Origin: an uncultured Geobacter sp.
Lineage (GTDB): Bacteria > Desulfobacterota > Desulfuromonadia > Geobacterales > CAIOGM01
Reading direction: 5' to 3'
Assembly: GCA_903902855.1 (NCBI GenBank)
Contig: CAIUWK010000102.1
Span: 1-64,000, forward strand
DNA length: 64,000 bases
Part shown: one piece after another, positions 17,536 to 27,998 of the stretch
How the letters are laid out: each line of letters opens with the position of its first letter
Position numbering within the stretch: position 1 is the stretch's first letter
Program-made: the position numbers and the translations under genes
The notes under the pieces: generated by a model
What the model was told of the DNA's origin: nothing
Database searches by the model: none
Seen by the model: only the letters and a program-made list of their open reading frames with translations

Positions 17536-20310
17536 ATGGATTACAAGGACACCCTCAATCTCCCGGTCACCGATTTTCCCATGAAGGCCAACCTGTATGT
17601 ACGGGAGCCGGAGATCATCGCCCGGTGGCAGAAGGACGACCTCTATGGCCGGATGATGCAGGCCGGTGAAGGAAAGCCCACCTACATTCTCCACGACGGC
17701 CCCCCCTACGCCAACGGCCATATCCATATCGGCCACGCCCTTAACAAGATCCTCAAGGATGTGGTCCTCAAGTCCAAGCGGATGAGCGGCTTTCAGGCCC
17801 CCTACGTCCCGGGGTGGGATTGCCACGGCCTCCCCATCGAACTCCAGGTGGAGAAGAATCTGGGCTCCAAAAAGCGTGACATCACCAAACTGGAGATGCG
17901 CAAGCTCTGCCGGGAGTACGCGGCCAAATTTGTCGCCATCCAGGGGGAGGAGTTCCAGCGACTGGGTATCCTGGGGGAGTGGGACAAGCCGTACCTCACC
18001 ATGAACTACGAGTACGAAGGGATCACCGCCGGGGAACTGGCCCGCTTCGCCGGCAACGGCGGCCTCTACCGGGGGAAAAAACCGGTTCACTGGTGCTCTT
18101 CCTGCGTCACCGCCCTGGCCGAGGCCGAGGTGGAGTATGCGGATCATAAATCACCCTCCATCTTCGTGAAGTTCCTCCTAGCGGATGATATCTCGGCGGC
18201 TCTGCCGGCCCTGGCGGGAAAGAAGGTTTCCGTGGTCATCTGGACCACCACCCCCTGGACCATCCCGGCCAACCTGGCCATCTCCCTCCACCCGGAGTTC
18301 GACTATGTAGCCCTGGAGAGCGGCAACGACGTCCTCATCGTGGCCGACGGGCTCAAAGACTCTTTCCTGGCTGCGGTGGGGCTGGAAGGTTCCGTTATTG
18401 CCACCTTCAAGGCCGGTCTCCTGGAAGGGAAGCAGTCCCGGCACCCGTTCTACGACCGGAACTCGGTGATCCTCCTGGGTGAACATGTGACCCTGGAGGC
18501 GGGGACCGGCTGCGTCCACACTGCACCGGGACATGGCCATGACGACTACCAGATGGCGCTGAAATTCGGGCTGGATGTCTACAACCCGGTGGATAACCGG
18601 GGGCGCTACGTCTCCGACCTCCCCCTCTTCGGCGGCCAGTTCGTCTTTGACGCCAACAAGGAGGTCATCGCCAAGTTGATCGAGGTGGAGGCGCTGGTGG
18701 GACAGGGGATCGTCAGCCACTCCTATCCCCACTGCTGGCGCTGCAAGAAGCCGATCATCTTCCGGGCCACGGAGCAGTGGTTCATCAGCATGGAACAAAA
18801 CGATCTCCGCACGAAGGCGCTGGCCGCCATCGACCAAGTCCAATGGATTCCCAAGTGGGGTAAGGAGCGTATCTACGGGATGATCGAGAACCGTCCCGAC
18901 TGGTGCGTCTCCCGTCAACGCTCCTGGGGGGTCCCCATCACCGCCTTCTCCTGCACCGCCTGCGGCGAGTTCCTGGCCGACGCCACGATCATGCAGCAGA
19001 TAGCCGAACTCTTCAAGGAGCAGAGCTCCGACATCTGGTACGACTGGGATGCGGACAAATTCCTTCCGGCAGGGACCGTCTGCCCTTCTTGCGGCAAGTC
19101 GGACTTTGCCAAGGAGATGGATATCCTGGATGTCTGGTTCGACTCCGGGGTCTCCCACGCGGCGGTCCTGGAGGCAAACCCGGCACTGGGCTCCCCCGCC
19201 GATCTCTACCTGGAGGGGAGTGACCAGCACCGGGGGTGGTTCCATTCTTCGCTTCTGGAAAGCGTGGGGAGCCGGGGCGTTGCCCCCTACCGGAGCGTCC
19301 TGACTCACGGCTTCGTCCTGGACGGCCAAGGGCGTAAGATGAGCAAATCCATGGGGAACGTGGTTGCCCCCGAGGATGTCATCAAGAAATTCGGCGGCGA
19401 TGTCCTGCGGCTCTGGGTAGCTGCCCAGGATTATCGGGACGACAACCGGATTTCCCAGGAGATCCTGACCCGGGTGGCCGAGGCCTACCGCCGCATCCGG
19501 AATACCTGCCGCTATATCCTTGGCAACATCAGCGACTTCGATCCGGCCACCGACTCCGTCCCTCTGGAGCGGATGCCGGAGATCGATCGACTGGCGCTCC
19601 ACGTTCTTGAGGGGCTCAAGGAGCGGGTGCTGCTGGCCTATGAGGAGATGGAGTTCCACACCATCTACCAGGCGGTGAACGCCTTCTGCTCCGTGGAACT
19701 GAGTGCCGTCTACCTGGACATCCTGAAGGATCGCCTCTATACGAGCCGGAAGGAGTCTCTGGAACGCCGAAGCGCCCAGACCGCCTTCCACCTGATTCTC
19801 GACGCACTGGTCCGGATGATGGCCCCCATTCTCTCCTTCACCGCCGAGGAGGTCTGGTGGAGCATGCCGGGCAAACGGGAGGAGAGCGTCCATCTGGCCG
19901 GGTTCCCCCCCCTGACTCCGGAGGTGAAGGATGACGGGTTGGCTGCCAAATGGATACGGCTCTTTGCGGTGCGCAGCGAGGTCCTCAAGGCGTTGGAGCT
20001 GGCCCGGGGACGTACGAGTATCGGTCATCCCCTGGATGCCTGCGTCACCATCGCCGCGCCGGCGGCGGAGCTGGCGTTCCTCCGGGAAAACGAAGCCGAG
20101 CTGAAGACGATCTACATCGTCTCCAAGGTGGAGCTGAAGGAAGAGCTTGACGGTGACTGCCATGAGCCCGCCGATCTGCCGGGGTACCGGATCGCCGTCA
20201 CCCCTGCTCCCGGCGCCAAGTGTGAGCGCTGCTGGTGTTACGATGAAGAGATCGGCGCCGACATAGAGCACCCGACCATCTGTCCCCGCTGCGTCGCGGC
20301 GGTAAAATAA
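17536..20310 (+). CDS. ileS: isoleucyl-tRNA synthetase
   Basis: HIGHALNKILKD, KMSKSMGN, C-terminal zinc motif CERCWCY...CPRC. Confidence 0.97.
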   Translation: MDYKDTLNLPVTDFPMKANLYVREPEIIARWQKDDLYGRMMQAGEGKPTYILHDGPPYANGHIHIGHALNKILKDVVLKSKRMSGFQAPYVPGWDCHGLPIELQVEKNLGSKKRDITKLEMRKLCREYAAKFVAIQGEEFQRLGILGEWDKPYLTMNYEYEGITAGELARFAGNGGLYRGKKPVHWCSSCVTALAEAEVEYADHKSPSIFVKFLLADDISAALPALAGKKVSVVIWTTTPWTIPANLAISLHPEFDYVALESGNDVLIVADGLKDSFLAAVGLEGSVIATFKAGLLEGKQSRHPFYDRNSVILLGEHVTLEAGTGCVHTAPGHGHDDYQMALKFGLDVYNPVDNRGRYVSDLPLFGGQFVFDANKEVIAKLIEVEALVGQGIVSHSYPHCWRCKKPIIFRATEQWFISMEQNDLRTKALAAIDQVQWIPKWGKERIYGMIENRPDWCVSRQRSWGVPITAFSCTACGEFLADATIMQQIAELFKEQSSDIWYDWDADKFLPAGTVCPSCGKSDFAKEMDILDVWFDSGVSHAAVLEANPALGSPADLYLEGSDQHRGWFHSSLLESVGSRGVAPYRSVLTHGFVLDGQGRKMSKSMGNVVAPEDVIKKFGGDVLRLWVAAQDYRDDNRISQEILTRVAEAYRRIRNTCRYILGNISDFDPATDSVPLERMPEIDRLALHVLEGLKERVLLAYEEMEFHTIYQAVNAFCSVELSAVYLDILKDRLYTSRKESLERRSAQTAFHLILDALVRMMAPILSFTAEEVWWSMPGKREESVHLAGFPPLTPEVKDDGLAAKWIRLFAVRSEVLKALELARGRTSIGHPLDACVTIAAPAAELAFLRENEAELKTIYIVSKVELKEELDGDCHEPADLPGYRIAVTPAPGAKCERCWCYDEEIGADIEHPTICPRCVAAVK

Positions 20311-20322
20311 CCAAAGGCTTTT

Positions 20323-20533
20323 ACCACAGAGACACGGAGAAAAGCCCAATTTACAGGGATATACAGGATGAACAGGATTCCCTGATATCAGGGCAAGAAG
20401 ATTCATTCAGGGTTTAGCGTCTGTCATCCTGACCGAAGTGAAGGATCTGTTTTTCAAGAAGAATCAGAGTCCTGGTTTTATCCTGACTATCCTGTACATC
20501 CCTGTTAATTCGGTTCTCTCCGTGCTTCCGTGG
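20323..20533. repeat. MITE-like intergenic inverted repeat between ileS and lspA
   Basis: ACCACAGAGACACGGAGA (20323-20340) is inverted as TCTCCGTGCTTCCGTGGT (20516-20533) with one mismatch; inner ACAGGGATATACAGGAT / ATCCTGTACATCCCTGT are also inverted. Confidence 0.7.
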
Positions 20534-20546
20534 TGAATGATATTTC

Positions 20547-21044
20547 TTGATGACCCTGAAATACCGCGTTCTTGTCCTCGTTTCCCTCGTCACCATCGTG
20601 CTGGACCAGGCGACCAAGCTCTACATCGCCCGGACCCTCCCTTTGCATGCGATGATCAGGGTGATCGAAAACTTCTTCACCATCACCTACCTCCGGAACA
20701 GGGGGGCGGCCTTCGGGATATTGGCCACGTCACCCTGGAGGCTCCCCTTCTTCATCCTGGTCTCCACCATTGCCGTGGTGGTGATCCTCACGGTTATCAA
20801 AAAACTCCGGGACGAGCAGAAGCTGGCACTCTTCTCCCTCTCCCTCATCCTTGCCGGCGCAGTGGGGAACCTCATCGACCGGGTCAGCTACGGCGAGGTC
20901 ATCGACTTCATCTTCGTCCACTGGTACGATCACTACTGGCCCGCCTTCAACGTGGCCGACTCCGCCATCTGCGTCGGGGTCTTCCTCCTGGCTCTGGACA
21001 TGTTCCGTGAGGAGCAACGACTCAAACGGCAGCAACAGTCATGA
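20547..21044 (+). CDS. lspA: lipoprotein signal peptidase (signal peptidase II)
   Basis: LDQATKLYI, NRGAAFGI, GNLIDRVSYGEVIDFI, FNVADSAI. Confidence 0.95.
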   Translation: MMTLKYRVLVLVSLVTIVLDQATKLYIARTLPLHAMIRVIENFFTITYLRNRGAAFGILATSPWRLPFFILVSTIAVVVILTVIKKLRDEQKLALFSLSLILAGAVGNLIDRVSYGEVIDFIFVHWYDHYWPAFNVADSAICVGVFLLALDMFREEQRLKRQQQS

Positions 21045-21050
21045 CCGACA

Positions 21051-21079
21051 AAAAAAGCCCTCGAATCGAGGGCTTTTTT
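21051..21079 (+). terminator. Rho-independent terminator after lspA
   Basis: AAAAAAGCCCTCGAATCGAGGGCTTTTTT. Confidence 0.85.
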
Positions 21080-21102
21080 GGGTGCGGTGATGTCCGGACT
21101 GC

Positions 21103-21483
21103 TCACCGGGAACTGAAGCAGGAGGAGTCACGGGAGATGGCGACGCTTACGTTGGGAGATGCCGCAATCAGGGTGTAGGGGATATGCCGACTGATGATGG
21201 CGGCGATCATGGCACCATTGCTCACATAGCTCGTCTTTTTTGCAAACTCCTGGAGGGCGCGACTGGTGGGAGCGTTCCAGGAAACCGTCTGCTCAGGCAG
21301 ACACTTCTTCTCCAGCCAGACGTAACAGATGAGAAACTCCCGATACCCTTTGAGGAGCAGTTTTTTGCTCCCCATAAAGTTAACCCCCGTGCTCTTGAAA
21401 AAACCCTCGCTGCCGATGCCGTATTCACAGAGGCCGGGAGTTGAATTGACGATGAAGATGAATTCCTGCTCGGTGGGACTCAT
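21103..21483 (-). CDS. hypothetical protein
   Basis: ORF 126 aa, convergent to lspA. Confidence 0.5.
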   Translation of the reverse strand: MSPTEQEFIFIVNSTPGLCEYGIGSEGFFKSTGVNFMGSKKLLLKGYREFLICYVWLEKKCLPEQTVSWNAPTSRALQEFAKKTSYVSNGAMIAAIISRHIPYTLIAASPNVSVAISRDSSCFSSR

Positions 21484-21500
21484 GGTGCGAACCTCTTTAC

Positions 21501-21773
21501 TTACGCCTCTACTGCGACTGCTATCGCTACCGCTTTTACCTTTTTGGGTTTGCGGACAGTGACACGGGGAGTGGCTGGTACCGCTTCGGGAAGCGGTACA
21601 AACGAAGCAGGGTCAGCCTGTTGAAGGCTGTGGTAATGAGAAGAAGAAATTTTTCGGATGATGCCGTCACTGAACTGAATCGTCGCCCGCGTCCCTTCCA
21701 CCACCATGACCTTACCGGCCCCCCACTGCTCTGCTCCATTGTGGCTGACGAAGGTACCGTTCTTGATATTCAT
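21501..21773 (-). CDS. small hypothetical protein
   Basis: MNIKNGTFVSHNGAEQWGAGKVMVVEGTRATIQFSDG..., start at internal Met. Confidence 0.5.
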   Translation of the reverse strand: MNIKNGTFVSHNGAEQWGAGKVMVVEGTRATIQFSDGIIRKISSSHYHSLQQADPASFVPLPEAVPATPRVTVRKPKKVKAVAIAVAVEA

Positions 21774-21972
21774 TATGACTGCCTCCTGAAAAGGTTCGTG
21801 ATTCGTTACGGGACACTCTCTACACCTTACGCTGTTGCCGGGGGAATAGATAGATAAATCGAAGAAGTAGCAGGGGAGTCGCACTCTGCCGGAGCGGGTC
21901 GTGAAACCGGTTCAATTCCCGCCTTGCCGTCTCCGGCGAACTCTGGTATGAAGAAGATACCCTTATTTCGGC

Positions 21973-23751
21973 GTGCCGTCCGTCCACCCTCCGGCTCACT
22001 GCTTTACCCCGGAACCATTCATGACCTCCCTCATTAGCCCCATGATCGCCATGCTCCTCTTCCTCATCCTCTTCCCCGTCCCGGGAATCGGGCGGGAGTT
22101 CGACCCGGAGCGCCCCGTCATCGTCGGTGGCGACCGGGACTACCCCCCCTACGAATTCATGGGTAAAAACGGCACTGCCGCCGGGTTCAATGTGGATCTC
22201 ACCCGGGCCATCGCCCGGGTCATGGGGCTCCAGGTAGAGTTCCGGATGGGGGGGTGGAAGGAGATGCGTGACGCTCTTCAGGCGGGGAGGGTGGATATCC
22301 TTCAGGGGATATCCTTCTCCGAGGCCCGGACCAGGAGCGTCGACTTCTCCCCCCCCCACAGTATTGTCAGCCATGCCATCTTTGCCCGTCGGGGGTCGCC
22401 ACCTCCCCGCTCCCTGGATGATCTCAAGGGGAAAGAGGTCATCGTCTTCCAGAGCGGTATCATGCACGACCTCCTGGAACAGAGGCATACGGCCAAGCGG
22501 TTGATCCTCACCGCCACCCCCGCGGACGCACTCCGGCTCCTGGCCTCGGGGAGTCACGACTACGCCGTGGTGGCGACCCTTCCCGGCAGCTACCTCATCC
22601 GGGAGCTGAAACTCACCAACCTGGTTCCGGCGGCCACAGGGATCGCCTTCTATCCCTACTGCTATGGGGTCCGTAAAGGTGATGACGAACTCCTGGGCCG
22701 GTTCACCGAGGGACTCGCCATCCTCAAGAAGACCGGAGAATACCAGAAGATCCACGACCAATGGCTAGGGGTGCTGGAGCCGCGCTCGCTCTCCTGGCAG
22801 GAGGTGTCCCGCTCCGCCGCCATCGTGGTGGTCCCGCTCTTCCTGGTGCTCTGCGGCGCACTCCTCTGGTCCCGCTCCCTCCGACGGCAGGTGGCCCTCC
22901 GGACGGAATCATTGGCTCGGGAGGTTGAAGAGCGCAAACGTGCCGTGGAGGAGCTCAGGCTCCACCAGGCCCAACTGCTCCAGGCGGACAAGATGAAGTC
23001 TCTGGGGATACTGGTCTCCGGCGTGGCCCACGAGATCAACAACCCCACCGGGCTCATCCTCCTCAACCTCCCCATCCTGCAGGAGGTCTACCGGGACGCC
23101 GGGGAGCTGCTGGAAGAGCAGTACCGGAAGCAGGGGGATTTTTCCCTGGGGGGAATCCCCTACAGCCGGATGCGGGATCAGGTTCCCATCATGCTGGACG
23201 AAACCCTGGAGGGGGCGCGACGGATCAAGCAGATCGTGGAGGAGCTGAAGGATTTTGCCCGCCCCAACCATGCCGCCGTCAAGGAGCCGCTGGATCTCAA
23301 CTGCGTGGTAAAAACGGCGCTCCGGCTGGTGGAGTCGACGCTGCGCAAGGCCACGAACCGGTTCACGGTAAGCTATGCCGCCCCCCTCCCCCAGTTCCGG
23401 GGAAACCGTCACCGCTTGGAACAGGTGATCGTCAACCTGATCGTCAACGCCTGCCAGTCCCTGACCGACCCCTCCAAGGGGATTTTTCTCGAAACCCGCC
23501 ATAACCGGGAAACCGGGGAGGTGGAACTGCTGGTCCGGGACGAAGGAGTCGGCATCCCGGCCGAGGAGCTCCCCAATCTCACCGACCCGTTCTTCACCAC
23601 CAGACGGGAAGAGGGGGGGACCGGCCTGGGGCTCTCCGTATCAGCCGGGATCGTCAAGGAGCATGACGGCATCCTCAGATTCCAGTCACAACCGGGCAGC
23701 GGCACCACCGTCACCCTGGCGCTACCGGTGGCAGAGGAAAACAGATCATGA
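21973..23751 (+). CDS. sensor histidine kinase with periplasmic SBP_bac_3-like domain
   Basis: N-terminal DYPPYEFMGKNGTAAGFNVDL; SGVAHEINNPTGLIL H-box; GTGLGLSVSAGIV. Confidence 0.9.
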   Translation: MPSVHPPAHCFTPEPFMTSLISPMIAMLLFLILFPVPGIGREFDPERPVIVGGDRDYPPYEFMGKNGTAAGFNVDLTRAIARVMGLQVEFRMGGWKEMRDALQAGRVDILQGISFSEARTRSVDFSPPHSIVSHAIFARRGSPPPRSLDDLKGKEVIVFQSGIMHDLLEQRHTAKRLILTATPADALRLLASGSHDYAVVATLPGSYLIRELKLTNLVPAATGIAFYPYCYGVRKGDDELLGRFTEGLAILKKTGEYQKIHDQWLGVLEPRSLSWQEVSRSAAIVVVPLFLVLCGALLWSRSLRRQVALRTESLAREVEERKRAVEELRLHQAQLLQADKMKSLGILVSGVAHEINNPTGLILLNLPILQEVYRDAGELLEEQYRKQGDFSLGGIPYSRMRDQVPIMLDETLEGARRIKQIVEELKDFARPNHAAVKEPLDLNCVVKTALRLVESTLRKATNRFTVSYAAPLPQFRGNRHRLEQVIVNLIVNACQSLTDPSKGIFLETRHNRETGEVELLVRDEGVGIPAEELPNLTDPFFTTRREEGGTGLGLSVSAGIVKEHDGILRFQSQPGSGTTVTLALPVAEENRS

Positions 23752-25157
23752 CAAACACCTCATGCTACCCAGCCTTCGGACTCCTGCTGGTGGACGATGA
23801 ACCGGCCTGGCTCCGCGCCCTCTCCCTGACCCTGGAGCGTTCCGCCGGGGTCACCAACATCCTCACCTGTAGCGACAGCCGCCAGGTGCTGGCGCTCCTG
23901 GAGAGCCGGGATATCGGACTCGTCCTCCTGGACCTGACCATGCCCCACCTCTCCGGCGAGGAGCTCCTGTCCCGGATTACCGAGAGCTTTCCCGACCTCA
24001 TGGTCATCGTCATCAGCGGGCTGAACCAGGTGGAAAACGCCGTCCGCTGCATGAAGCTGGGCGCCTTCGACTACTTCGTCAAGACCGTGGAAGAGGATCG
24101 TCTTCTGGGTGGGATACTCCGCGCCATCCGGATGAGAGAACTCCAGCAGGAGAACCGGGAGATCTCCAGCCACCTCCTGGCCGGCGAACTCCGGCGACCG
24201 GAAGCCTTCAGCGCCATCATCACCGGGGACCGGACCATGCTCACCATCTTCGGCTACATCGAGGCGGTGGCCGGGAGTCCGCAACCGCTCCTCATCACCG
24301 GCGAGAGCGGCGTGGGAAAGGAGCTGGTCGCCCGGGCGGCCCACACCCTCAGCGGCTGCCGGGGACCGCTGGTCACCGTCAACGTGGCTGGGGTGGATGA
24401 TACCATCTTTGCCGATACCCTCTTCGGCCATCTCCGGGGGGCCTTTACCGGGGCAGATCAGCCGCGGCGGGGGATGATCGAAGAGGCCGCCGACGGCACC
24501 CTCTTTCTGGACGAGATCGGCGACCTGAGCATCCCCTCCCAGGTGAAACTGCTCCGTCTCCTCCAGGAGGGAGAGTACTTCCCACTGGGGAGCGACCGCC
24601 CCAAGCGGAGCAAGGCCCGGATCATCGTGGCCACGCACCGGGACCTCTCGGCCCGGGAACAGGCAGGGGGGTTCCGGCGGGATCTCTATTTCCGGCTACG
24701 GACCCATCATCTCCATATTCCTCCCCTCCGGGAGCGCAAAGGGGACATCCCGCTCCTTTTGGACCATTTTTTGGCCCAGGCAGCCCACTCCCTGGGAAAG
24801 AAGAAGCCGACCCCCCCCCGGGAGCTGGCGCAACTCCTGGCTACCTACGACTTTCCCGGCAATGTTCGAGAGCTCCGCTCCCTGGTGTACGATGCCGTCA
24901 GCGTCCACCGGGACCGGATACTCTCCATGGAAAGCTTTCTCAAGGTTGCCCTGCGTCCCGAGACGCAGCCGACCACCCCCCTCCCCGTGGCGACGAACCT
25001 CTTCAGCGGCCTCCACCGGCTCCCGACCTTCGGCGAGGCCGCGCAACTCCTGGTAACCGAGGCCATGTCCCGGGCAGGGGGGAACCAGACCATAGCCGCG
25101 CGCCTCCTGGGGATCTCCCAGCCGGCCCTCTCCAAGAGGCTGAAACTGAGCAGATAA
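23748..25157 (+). CDS. sigma54-dependent response regulator (NtrC family)
   Basis: Receiver LLVDDEPAW...LDLTMP; AAA+ GESGVGKELVARA, GAFTGADQ; C-terminal HTH; 4-nt overlap with the kinase. Confidence 0.93.
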   Translation: MTNTSCYPAFGLLLVDDEPAWLRALSLTLERSAGVTNILTCSDSRQVLALLESRDIGLVLLDLTMPHLSGEELLSRITESFPDLMVIVISGLNQVENAVRCMKLGAFDYFVKTVEEDRLLGGILRAIRMRELQQENREISSHLLAGELRRPEAFSAIITGDRTMLTIFGYIEAVAGSPQPLLITGESGVGKELVARAAHTLSGCRGPLVTVNVAGVDDTIFADTLFGHLRGAFTGADQPRRGMIEEAADGTLFLDEIGDLSIPSQVKLLRLLQEGEYFPLGSDRPKRSKARIIVATHRDLSAREQAGGFRRDLYFRLRTHHLHIPPLRERKGDIPLLLDHFLAQAAHSLGKKKPTPPRELAQLLATYDFPGNVRELRSLVYDAVSVHRDRILSMESFLKVALRPETQPTTPLPVATNLFSGLHRLPTFGEAAQLLVTEAMSRAGGNQTIAARLLGISQPALSKRLKLSR

Positions 25158-25179
25158 CACAAAAAAAGGAGGAAATAAC

Positions 25180-25980
25180 ATGAAAACAAGTATCTGGCTG
25201 GTGCTCTGTATGGCCTGCGTCCTCTCTGTCTCTGCCACGGCCTGGGCAAAGGTGGAGGGACGAGAGGTGGAGTACCGGAGCGGGAGTACGCTGCTCAAGG
25301 GGTATCTGGCACAGGAGACAACCGTGAAGGGGAAACGTCCGGCAGTGCTGGTGGTCCATGAGTGGTGGGGCCACAACGAGTATGCCCGGAAGCGGGCGCG
25401 GATGCTGGCCGAACTGGGGTATGTGGCGCTGGCGGTGGACATGTTCGGCGACGGCAAGGTCGCCCAGCACCCCGCTGATGCGGGAAAATTTGCCGCCGAG
25501 GCGATGAAAAACAAAGGGGTGGGGGAGGCCCGCTTCCTGGCCGCCCTGGAGTTCATCCGGCGCCAGCCAAGTGTTGACCCGACCCGGGTCGCGGCCTTGG
25601 GGTACTGTTTCGGCGGCGGAGTGGTGCTTCACATGGCGCGCCAGGGGGCCGACCTGAGAGGGGTCATCAGCTATCACGGCACCCTGGCCACCGACACCCC
25701 GGCCGCTCCGGGGAGGGTCAAGGCGAAGATCCTGGTCTTCAACGGCGAGGCGGACAAGATGGTCCCCCGTGAACAGGTAGCGGCCTTCATGAAAGAGATG
25801 ACCGCGGCAGGCGCCTTGTACCGCTACCGGGGGTACCCCGGGGTAATGCACAGCTTCACCAACCCGGACGCCGACGCCTTTGCAAAAAAGTTCGATCTCC
25901 CTCTGGCCTACGACAGGAAGGCGGACGAGGATTCGTGGGGGGAGAGCATAAAATTTCTGAAAGAGGTTTTCGCCAAGTAG
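25180..25980 (+). CDS. dienelactone hydrolase family protein
   Basis: Signal peptide; VVHEWWGHNEYAR, GYCFGGG. Confidence 0.88.
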   Translation: MKTSIWLVLCMACVLSVSATAWAKVEGREVEYRSGSTLLKGYLAQETTVKGKRPAVLVVHEWWGHNEYARKRARMLAELGYVALAVDMFGDGKVAQHPADAGKFAAEAMKNKGVGEARFLAALEFIRRQPSVDPTRVAALGYCFGGGVVLHMARQGADLRGVISYHGTLATDTPAAPGRVKAKILVFNGEADKMVPREQVAAFMKEMTAAGALYRYRGYPGVMHSFTNPDADAFAKKFDLPLAYDRKADEDSWGESIKFLKEVFAK

Positions 25981-26324
25981 CGTCTCTCGCTCCCCATTGC
26001 CCGGAACCGCTCTGCCCTGTTTTTGTGCAAAGCGCTCTCGGCAACCGACTTTCAGCAGGTTCGGCTCCCCTTCAACCGGTTATCAACAGCTTTTTCCACA
26101 GCAACTGTTGAAACGATGCCCAACCTGCTGATTTGTCGATAAAACAGCTTATAAATCAACAAGTTGCATCATGACGGCGACTATGGGGAAAAGTGGATAA
26201 CTCACCGGAAACAGGTCAGTATCAACATTTATGGCAGCCTAAGCCCTTCTTGAGCTCGTCGACTCAAGGGCACCACCCGACAGAGACGACCCACCTCCTC
26301 ATCGCCCGGGAGGTTCGAGAAGTC

Positions 26325-26396
26325 ACCGCAGTAGCGGAACCATCCACCCTGCTCGTCCTCGGCTCGGGCTTCGGAGATATGATGTTATGGAGATGA
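26325..26396 (+). pseudogene. possible PEP-CTERM tail remnant
   Basis: ...AVAEPSTLLVLGSGFGDMMLWR* resembles a PEP-CTERM sorting signal but has no credible protein body. Confidence 0.35.
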
Positions 26397-26424
26397 CGGT
26401 GATAAGTGACATAACGATAGAGCC

Positions 26425-27928
26425 ATGCTCCTGATCTTCCCCCCTGTGGCCAAACCCAGCGAGCCGCCGGCCGGCATTGCCCGGCTGGCGGCAACGCTCC
26501 ATGACGCCGGTCTCCCCTGCAGAGTCCTTGACGGAAATTGTGAAGGGCTCCTCTGGCTGATGGAACAGCCCCAGGGGGCCGACGACAACTGGAGCCGCCG
26601 AGCAGTGAACAGCCGGGAGCGGCATCTGGCCACCCTGCGGGAACCCCGGAGCTACCGCTCTCCCGATCGGTATGGTCGGGCGGTGAGTGACCTGAACCGG
26701 CTCCTGGCCATTGCCGGACAGGGGGTGGGTGCGATGGTGGGACTGGCCGACTATCAGCAGCAGGGACTCTCCCCTCTGAGAAGCGCCGACCTGCTGAGAG
26801 CGGCGGAGCATCCTGAGCAGAACCCCTTCTTCCCCTGGTTCAGCAAACGACTCCCCCAGCTACTGGACGGGGTCCGGATGGTGGGCTTTTCTCTGAATTA
26901 CCTCAGCCAAGCACTCTGTACCTTTGCCATGATGGGGTACGTCAGGCAACAGTTCCCCGGCGTCACCATGGCGCTGGGGGGGGGGGCTGGTGACGTCGTG
27001 GATGAAGCGCCCTGGCTGGCACACCCCCTTTGGTGGCCTGGTGGATCACCTGGTGGCGGGGCCGGGGGAAGCGGCGCTCCTCGCCCTGGCCGGAGCCCAT
27101 GAGCAGCGGCCACGGCACGTCCTGCCGGCCTACGGCTTCCTCCCCCTTCACGACTACCTTGCACCCGGCCTCATCCTCCCCTACAACGCCTCCAGCGGCT
27201 GCTGGTGGAACAACTGCTCCTTCTGCCCCGAGCGGGCCGAGGGGAATCCGTACCGTCAACTGCCGGTGCGGCAGGTGCTGGCAGACCTGCGCTCTCTCAC
27301 CGCCACGGAGCGACCGCTCCTCATCCATCTCCTGGACAACGCCATCACCCCTGCCCTGCTGCAGGGACTGGCGGATAATCCCCCCGGAGCCCCCTGGTAC
27401 GGCTTCGCCCGCTTCGGCGCGGAACTGGAGGAGCCGGCCTTCTGCGTGGCCTTGCGGGCCTCGGGGTGCGTTATGCTGAAACTGGGGCTGGAGTCGGGGG
27501 ACCAAGGGGTCCTGGAGCGGCTGCAGAAGGGGATCGAGCTGGGATCCGCGTCTCGGATACTCATGAACCTGAAGCGGGCGGGAATCGCGGTCTATCTCTA
27601 CCTCCTCTTCGGCACGCCGGCGGAAACGGAAACCGAGGCACGCCGAACCCTGGAGTTCATCGTCAGGCATGGGGAGGCCATCGGCTTTCTGAACCTGGCG
27701 ATCTTCAACATGCCGATCTGGGGAGATGAGGCGGCAGGCATGGCCACAGAACCGTTCTATGGCGGAGATCTCTCCCTCTATACCGGCTTCCACCACCCCC
27801 GTGGCTGGGACCGGAAGCAGGTACGGCGCTTCCTGGACCAAGAATTCAAGAAGGAGTCCGCCGTTGCCACGATCCTGCGCAACGATCCCCCTATCTTCAC
27901 CTCCAACCACGCCCCGTTTTTCACCTGA
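26425..27928 (+). CDS. radical SAM protein (B12-binding-like N-terminus), frameshifted at G11 tract 26976..26986
   Basis: ORFs 26425..27102 and 26990..27928 join in meaning at the G-run; CWWNNCSFC radical SAM motif. Confidence 0.8.
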
Positions 27929-27998
27929 TGATTTCTCTCTGACCTCTGTGACTCTGTGGTAAGATGCTTTCCGTAAACTACTTATCGAGAGAGCAGCT

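Noticed and set aside
17275-18147. 290-aa minus-strand ORF across the ileS start
   Set aside because: Overlaps two better-supported plus-strand genes; shadow ORF.
18178-20406. 742-aa minus-strand ORF antisense to ileS
   Set aside because: Shadow ORF in GC-rich DNA; ileS on the other strand is unambiguous.
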